Assembly (NCBI GenBank): GCA_910578655.1
Contig: CAJTQE010000050.1
Coordinates: 5,451 to 13,204, forward strand
DNA from: an uncultured Christensenella sp.
GTDB lineage: Bacteria > Bacillota > Clostridia > Christensenellales > Borkfalkiaceae
DNA length: 7,754 nt
Reading direction: 5' to 3'
In this document: positions 4,570 through 7,754 of the stretch, piece after piece
Numbering within the stretch: position 1 is the stretch's first letter
Layout of the letters: the number at the start of each line of letters is the position of its first letter
Program-made: the position numbers and the translations under genes
The notes under the pieces: generated by a model
What the model saw: the letters and a program-made list of their open reading frames with translations, nothing else
Database searches by the model: none
Told to the model about the DNA's origin: nothing

Positions 4570-4675
4570 GAAGCAAGCAAGACAAGGCGAACGCGGCTTT
4601 GACCGCAGGGAGCGTACATAGACGTACACGACCAAGGCAAAACGCAAGTTCAACGCAGTATTGCGCCGCTTATAC
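4570..4675 (+). repeat. Structured repeat body R4 (type 2), overlapping the end of queA
   Basis: Same layout as R2 and R3 but a different sequence: GCG..TTTG pairs with CAAA.CGC, and GTAC with GTAC around ATAGAC. A following CGCAA/TTGCG stem replaces AAGCG/CGCTT. Its right border CGCTTATA contains, on the minus strand, the TAA stop codon of queA. It shares CGTACACGACCAAGG with R1. It is the best-preserved type 2 copy. Confidence 0.78.
4639..4665 (-). terminator. Possible terminator of the ruv-queA operon, formed by repeat R4
   Basis: On the minus strand CGCAA and TTGCG can pair around a 13-nt loop and are followed directly by TTTTG. It begins only 5 nt after the queA stop. The stem is short, so termination may be partial; the next repeat body (R3) offers a second hairpin with a T tract. 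If active, these repeats end the ruvCAB-queA transcript before the TA genes. Confidence 0.45.
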
Positions 4676-5695
4676 AATCATCATAGCGTCGCCGAAGCTG
4701 AAAAAGCGATACTTATTTTCCACCGCCGTTTTATAGACGGACAGAATTTCTTCACGCCCGGTCAGCGCGGAAACAAGCATTATAAGCGTACTTTCGGGCA
4801 AGTGAAAGTTTGTTATAACCGCATCTACAATTTTAAATTTATAGGGCGGATAAATAAAAATTTCGGTGTTGCCGCTGCAAGGGGTTAAAAGTCCGTTTTC
4901 GTCGGCGGCGCTTTCAAGAGTTCTCACCGACGTGGTTCCGACGGCGATAATCCGCCTGCCCTCGCGTTTTGCACGGTTTATTATTTCCGCCGCCGTTTCG
5001 CTTACTTCGTAATATTCGGAGTGCATTTTGTGGTCGGTTATTATCTCTTCCTTGACGGGGCGGAAAGTTCCAAGCCCGACGTGAAGAAGTACTTCCGCAA
5101 CCTCTACACCCATTTCTTTAATTTTATTTAACAGCGACGGGGTGAAATGCAATCCTGCCGTGGGTGCGGCGGCAGAACCGTCGCATTTGGCGTAAACCGT
5201 CTGATAGCGGTTTTTATCTTCAAGCTTTTTTTTGATATACGGCGGAAGCGGCATATTGCCGACCCTGTCCAAAATTTCTTCAAACACGCCGTCGAAGATA
5301 AATTTTACTATCCTCTCCCCACTGTCGGTTATTCCCTCTATCATCAAAGACAGCTCGTCCGAAACGGTGAGTCTGGTTCCTATTTTGCACTTTTTGCCGG
5401 GCTTTACAAGCACTTCCCATTTATCTATATCAAGCCTTTTTAAAAGCAGAACTTCAACCGCTCCGCCGTTTTCCGTCTGCGCATAGAGTCTTGCAGGCAG
5501 AACGCGAGTATTGTTGAGGACAAGAACGTCGCCCTTTTTCAAATAACCGACTATGTCTGTAAAAATTTTATGCTCTGTTTTTTTTGTCGCCCTGTCGTAG
5601 ACGAGCAGCCTTGACGAGTCGCGTGGCTCAACCGGCGACTGTGCAATAAGCTCTTCGGGCAAGTCGTAATAAAAATCCTTTTTGGAAAAACTCAT
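4670..5695 (-). CDS. queA: S-adenosylmethionine:tRNA ribosyltransferase-isomerase
   Basis: Transfers and isomerises the ribosyl part of SAM onto preQ1-modified tRNA to form epoxyqueuosine, the step after Tgt in queuosine synthesis. The 341 residues match the family. Seen in order: YDLPEELIAQSPVEPRDSSR near the N-terminus; VLVLNNTRVLPARLYA; TAGLHFT; LHVGLGTFRPV; HKMHSEYYEV; GTTSVRTLES; and TNFHLPESTLIMLVSALTGR, with the usual end FFSFGDAMMIV. I chose the ATG at 5695 rather than an in-frame TTG at 5704: homologues begin close to this Met, and AAGGA lies 9 nt upstream within the end of ruvB. The ruvB stop is 5 nt away, so the two are co-transcribed and probably coupled. The TAA stop lies in the border of a downstream repeat, but the protein end looks complete. 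Confidence 0.96.
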   Translation of the reverse strand: MSFSKKDFYYDLPEELIAQSPVEPRDSSRLLVYDRATKKTEHKIFTDIVGYLKKGDVLVLNNTRVLPARLYAQTENGGAVEVLLLKRLDIDKWEVLVKPGKKCKIGTRLTVSDELSLMIEGITDSGERIVKFIFDGVFEEILDRVGNMPLPPYIKKKLEDKNRYQTVYAKCDGSAAAPTAGLHFTPSLLNKIKEMGVEVAEVLLHVGLGTFRPVKEEIITDHKMHSEYYEVSETAAEIINRAKREGRRIIAVGTTSVRTLESAADENGLLTPCSGNTEIFIYPPYKFKIVDAVITNFHLPESTLIMLVSALTGREEILSVYKTAVENKYRFFSFGDAMMIV

Positions 5696-5700
5696 AAAAA

Positions 5701-6762
5701 TCAATCCTTATCGAACAGCGTCAACTGAGCCTGTTGTTTTTCGCTTATGGCGTAGCCCAAATGTTCGTAACCTCCGCGAAGTATCATTCTGCCGCGCGGC
5801 GTTCTGGCAATGAAACCGAGCTGTAATAAATACGGTTCGTAAACGTCCTCTATCGTGCCGGCGTCCTCGTTTATAGTAGCCGCAAGCGTTTCAAGACCGA
5901 CGGGCTTGCCGTCGAATTTTTCTATCATAGCCCTTAAAAGACTTCTGTCTATTTCGTCAAGACCGAGTTCGTCGATTTCCATTTTGCCGAGAGCGTATTT
6001 CGCGTCCTTGACGGTTACGGTTGAGTTTCCGTTAATCGTTGCAAAGTCGCGCACACGCTTTAAAAGTCTGTTGGCGATACGGGGCGTTCCGCGAGAACGG
6101 CTTGCCACTTCGCCTGCCGCGTCCGCACCGATGGCAATATTCAGCGTTCCGGCACTGCGCAGCACTATTTCTTTAAGTTCCGACGGGGTATACATTTCAA
6201 GTCGGCAAATTATGCCGAACCTGTCGCGCAAGGGATTGGCTATCATACCCGCACGCGTGGTTGCACCTATCAAGGTGAACTTTTTAAGCGAAAAACGTAT
6301 ATTGCGTGCGCTGGGGCCCTTACCGACTATTATATCCAGCGCGTAATCCTCCATTGCCGAATAGAGTATCTCCTCAACGCTGTGGTTTAAACGGTGAATT
6401 TCATCGATAAACAGCACGTCGCCGTCGTTCAAGTTGGTGAGTATTGCAGCCAAATCTCCGCTGCGCTCTATTGCCGGCGCACTGGTGATTTTAAGCTGTC
6501 CGCCCATTTCGTTGGAAATGATATGGGCAAGCGTAGTTTTGCCGAGTCCGGGCGCGCCGTATAAAAGAACGTGTTCCAAAACCTCGCCCCTCGCTTTGGC
6601 GGCGTTCATATACACTTTTAAATTTTCTTTGACTTTGCTCTGCCCGACGTATGCTTCAAGCGTTTTTGGGCGGAGAACGTTCTCTTCCAAATCGTACTCG
6701 CCCTTAGTGCTCTTTACAAGCCGTTCGTCGCCGTCGTATTCTTCTTCGTCGTCGTAAAACAT
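5701..6762 (-). CDS. ruvB: Holliday junction branch migration ATPase RuvB
   Basis: AAA+ motor of the RuvABC resolvasome. Hexamers pump DNA through the RuvA-bound Holliday junction in recombinational repair. Of 353 residues, the first 25 or so are acidic and poorly conserved (FYDDEEEYDGDE). RPKTLEAYVGQ follows at 31-41, Walker A GAPGLGKTT at 69-77, Walker B DVLFIDEIH at 115-123, sensor 1 GATTRAG at 166-172 and LRDRFG at 178-183, where R181 corresponds to the arginine finger. The RGTPRIANRLLKRVRDFA block lies at about 224-241. The C-terminal winged helix has VGLETLAATINED and TIEDVYEPYLLQLGFIARTPRGR. All expected ATPase motifs are intact. The ATG at 6762 is 3 nt after the ruvA stop, with AAAGGG about 9 nt upstream. 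Confidence 0.98.
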   Translation of the reverse strand: MFYDDEEEYDGDERLVKSTKGEYDLEENVLRPKTLEAYVGQSKVKENLKVYMNAAKARGEVLEHVLLYGAPGLGKTTLAHIISNEMGGQLKITSAPAIERSGDLAAILTNLNDGDVLFIDEIHRLNHSVEEILYSAMEDYALDIIVGKGPSARNIRFSLKKFTLIGATTRAGMIANPLRDRFGIICRLEMYTPSELKEIVLRSAGTLNIAIGADAAGEVASRSRGTPRIANRLLKRVRDFATINGNSTVTVKDAKYALGKMEIDELGLDEIDRSLLRAMIEKFDGKPVGLETLAATINEDAGTIEDVYEPYLLQLGFIARTPRGRMILRGGYEHLGYAISEKQQAQLTLFDKD

Positions 6763-6765
6763 ATT

Positions 6766-7350
6766 TTACATCCCTTTCAGCGCAATCATTATAATATCTT
6801 CAACCGAATTCGCACCTTGCGCACGCGCGCGAGAAATGGCTTTTTCGCTTTCCGAACGGGTAAAGCCCAAAGTCATAAGCGCAACTACCGCGTCCTCGTC
6901 CCCGTCGCTTATTACGGGTAACGGAGCCGAGCCTTTTTCCGCGGTCGGCGCGGTAACTTTTTCGCGCAGTTCCAAAATTATACGCTCTGCCGTCTTTTTA
7001 CCCAGTCCCTTAACCGACGAAAGCCGCTTTACGTCCGAAGTGGCAATTGCCGCCGCCACGTCCGAAGTGTTAAGTCCCGACAGAATAGCTATACCCATTT
7101 TGGGACCTACGCCCGAAACCGTGATAAGCTTTAAGAACATATTTTTCTCTTCCTGAGAAGAAAAGCCGTACAGCGCAACGCCGTTTTCGCTTACCTGTAA
7201 ATAGGTGAAAAGCTCGCCCTCTTTTTTGCCCGCAAGCGAAGAAAAAGCCGAATACGAACAGACGACTTCAAAACCTAAACCGCCCGCCGTTTCTATCAGT
7301 GCGTACTCCGGCGTTACTGCAAGTATTTTTCCTTTTATAAAACCTAACAT
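6766..7350 (-). CDS. ruvA: Holliday junction-binding protein RuvA
   Basis: Forms the tetramer that holds the four-way junction open and loads RuvB. The 194 residues are standard length. Domain I (about 1-63) is the OB fold starting MLGFIKGKI. Domain II holds two helix-hairpin-helix motifs, VSGVGPKMG (78-86) and VKGLGKKTA (113-121), that contact the DNA backbone. A variable linker at about 132-150 leads to domain III (about 151-194, DAVVALMTLGFTRSESEKAI), which binds RuvB. The ATG at 7350 is 5 nt from the ruvC stop, with AAGGT upstream inside the end of ruvC. It is the middle gene of a ruvC-ruvA-ruvB operon. Confidence 0.97.
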   Translation of the reverse strand: MLGFIKGKILAVTPEYALIETAGGLGFEVVCSYSAFSSLAGKKEGELFTYLQVSENGVALYGFSSQEEKNMFLKLITVSGVGPKMGIAILSGLNTSDVAAAIATSDVKRLSSVKGLGKKTAERIILELREKVTAPTAEKGSAPLPVISDGDEDAVVALMTLGFTRSESEKAISRARAQGANSVEDIIMIALKGM

Positions 7351-7355
7351 ATATA

Positions 7356-7754
7356 TTACCTTATACCGAATAGTTTACCGAAGCGCGAAGTATGCGCGTG
7401 ACACAGCGCGACAGCCAAAGCGTCGGCGGCGTCGTCGGGGCGCGGAATTTTGTTTAACTGCAAGAGCGAAGTTACCACGTGCTGCATTTGCAGTTTATCA
7501 GCCTTTCCGTAGCCCGTCAGCGACTGCTTGATTTGGTTGGGCGTATACTCGTAAAGCCGTCCGCAGTACTTTATGCAGGTTAAAAGCATTACGCCCCTTG
7601 CGTGAGCTACGGGAATACCCGTAGTTATATTCTTTGAAAAAAACAATTCTTCGACCGCTATTTCTTCGGGCTTGAATTTATTTAATATATTGTTTATCCC
7701 CTCTTCAAGCATTGCAAGGCGGACGGGCAGACTTTCGTCCTTAGGCGTCAGCAC
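7356..7754 (-). CDS. ruvC: Holliday junction resolvase RuvC (partial, N-terminus beyond window)
   Basis: Endonuclease that cuts Holliday junctions symmetrically; RNase H-like fold with four acidic metal ligands. The window holds about 132 C-terminal residues; roughly the first 35, with the first catalytic Asp (GIDPG region), lie beyond the right edge. Visible: AVEELFFSKN, whose first Glu aligns with E. coli Glu66; ARGVMLLTC; YEYTPNQIKQSLTGYGKA, the junction-binding helix region; and PDDAADALAVALCHAH, whose DAAD supplies the last two catalytic aspartates. The GTG at the very edge is not a credible start because homologues continue upstream. It heads the visible part of the ruvCAB-queA operon. 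Confidence 0.95.
   Translation of the reverse strand: MLTPKDESLPVRLAMLEEGINNILNKFKPEEIAVEELFFSKNITTGIPVAHARGVMLLTCIKYCGRLYEYTPNQIKQSLTGYGKADKLQMQHVVTSLLQLNKIPRPDDAADALAVALCHAHTSRFGKLFGIR

Noticed and set aside
3500..4675. CRISPR array
   Set aside because: Repeats occur as bodies of about 105 bp and hairpins 155 bp apart, with near-identical sequence in the places where spacers should be unique, and no cas genes.
3396..4675. Insertion sequence or MITE with terminal inverted repeats
   Set aside because: No transposase, and the body ends (GAAGCAAG and CTTATAAG) are not inverted copies of each other. Hairpin-rich modular structure fits REP-like elements better.
4322..4677. Minus-strand reading frames of 87 codons between the antitoxin and queA
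   Set aside because: Two different frames cross the same repeats and partly repeat the sequence of the frames near 3400-3700. Their length reflects absence of stops in repeat DNA, not coding.
5696..5704. Upstream TTG start for queA, overlapping the ruvB stop
   Set aside because: The ATG at 5695 has the better-spaced AAGGA and gives the N-terminus expected for the family.
5855..6346. 163-codon plus-strand reading frame opposite ruvB
   Set aside because: It is antisense to a fully conserved gene, lacks a ribosome-binding site and resembles nothing; the same holds for the other plus-strand frames in the window.

Overview
The window appears to come from an uncultured or gut-type member of class Clostridia (Bacillota). 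The main evidence is gene order: ruvC-ruvA-ruvB-queA ... tgt-yajC-TIGR04086 membrane protein-SCIFF peptide-SCIFF maturase is a conserved clostridial neighbourhood, and SCIFF peptides are a clostridial hallmark. Shine-Dalgarno sites are strong (GGAGG, AAGGAGG), promoters are sigma-A-like, and base composition is moderate. I cannot name a genus from this. Every supportable gene lies on the minus strand, so transcription runs from high to low coordinates.

From right to left, 7754-5701 is a Holliday-junction operon: the C-terminal part of ruvC (cut by the window edge), ruvA and ruvB, with 3-5 nt between genes. It continues into queA (5695-4670), the S-adenosylmethionine:tRNA ribosyltransferase of queuosine synthesis. 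The pathway partner tgt (3354-2233) is usually next door, but here about 1.3 kb intervenes.

That 1.3 kb (4669-3355) is the accessory part. It holds a compact type II toxin-antitoxin pair (DinJ/RelB-like antitoxin, YafQ-like toxin) with its own promoter and a probable operator. On both sides lie members of an interspersed structured repeat family: four bodies of about 105 bp in two subfamilies, plus four small TCCCG/CGGGA hairpins, all in one orientation. The order is type 2 - type 1 - [TA] - type 1 - type 2. The two inner blocks form a 189-bp direct repeat (178/189 identical, no gaps, period 871 bp), which suggests that the TA segment entered, or could leave, by recombination between repeats. 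The outermost repeat supplies the stop codon of queA.

Left of tgt, a good promoter drives yajC (YajC of the SecDF-YajC complex). It is followed by a small four-helix membrane protein (TIGR04086 family) whose ribosome-binding site is buried in the 3' arm of the terminator-like hairpin after yajC. A near-consensus promoter then drives a 53-codon gene for a SCIFF ranthipeptide precursor with six cysteines in 23 residues. A hairpin separates it from its radical SAM maturase, which runs off the left edge. The peptide and maturase form a RiPP system that installs Cys-to-Thr/Ser-type thioether crosslinks. I found no rRNA, tRNA, CRISPR array or intact insertion sequence.
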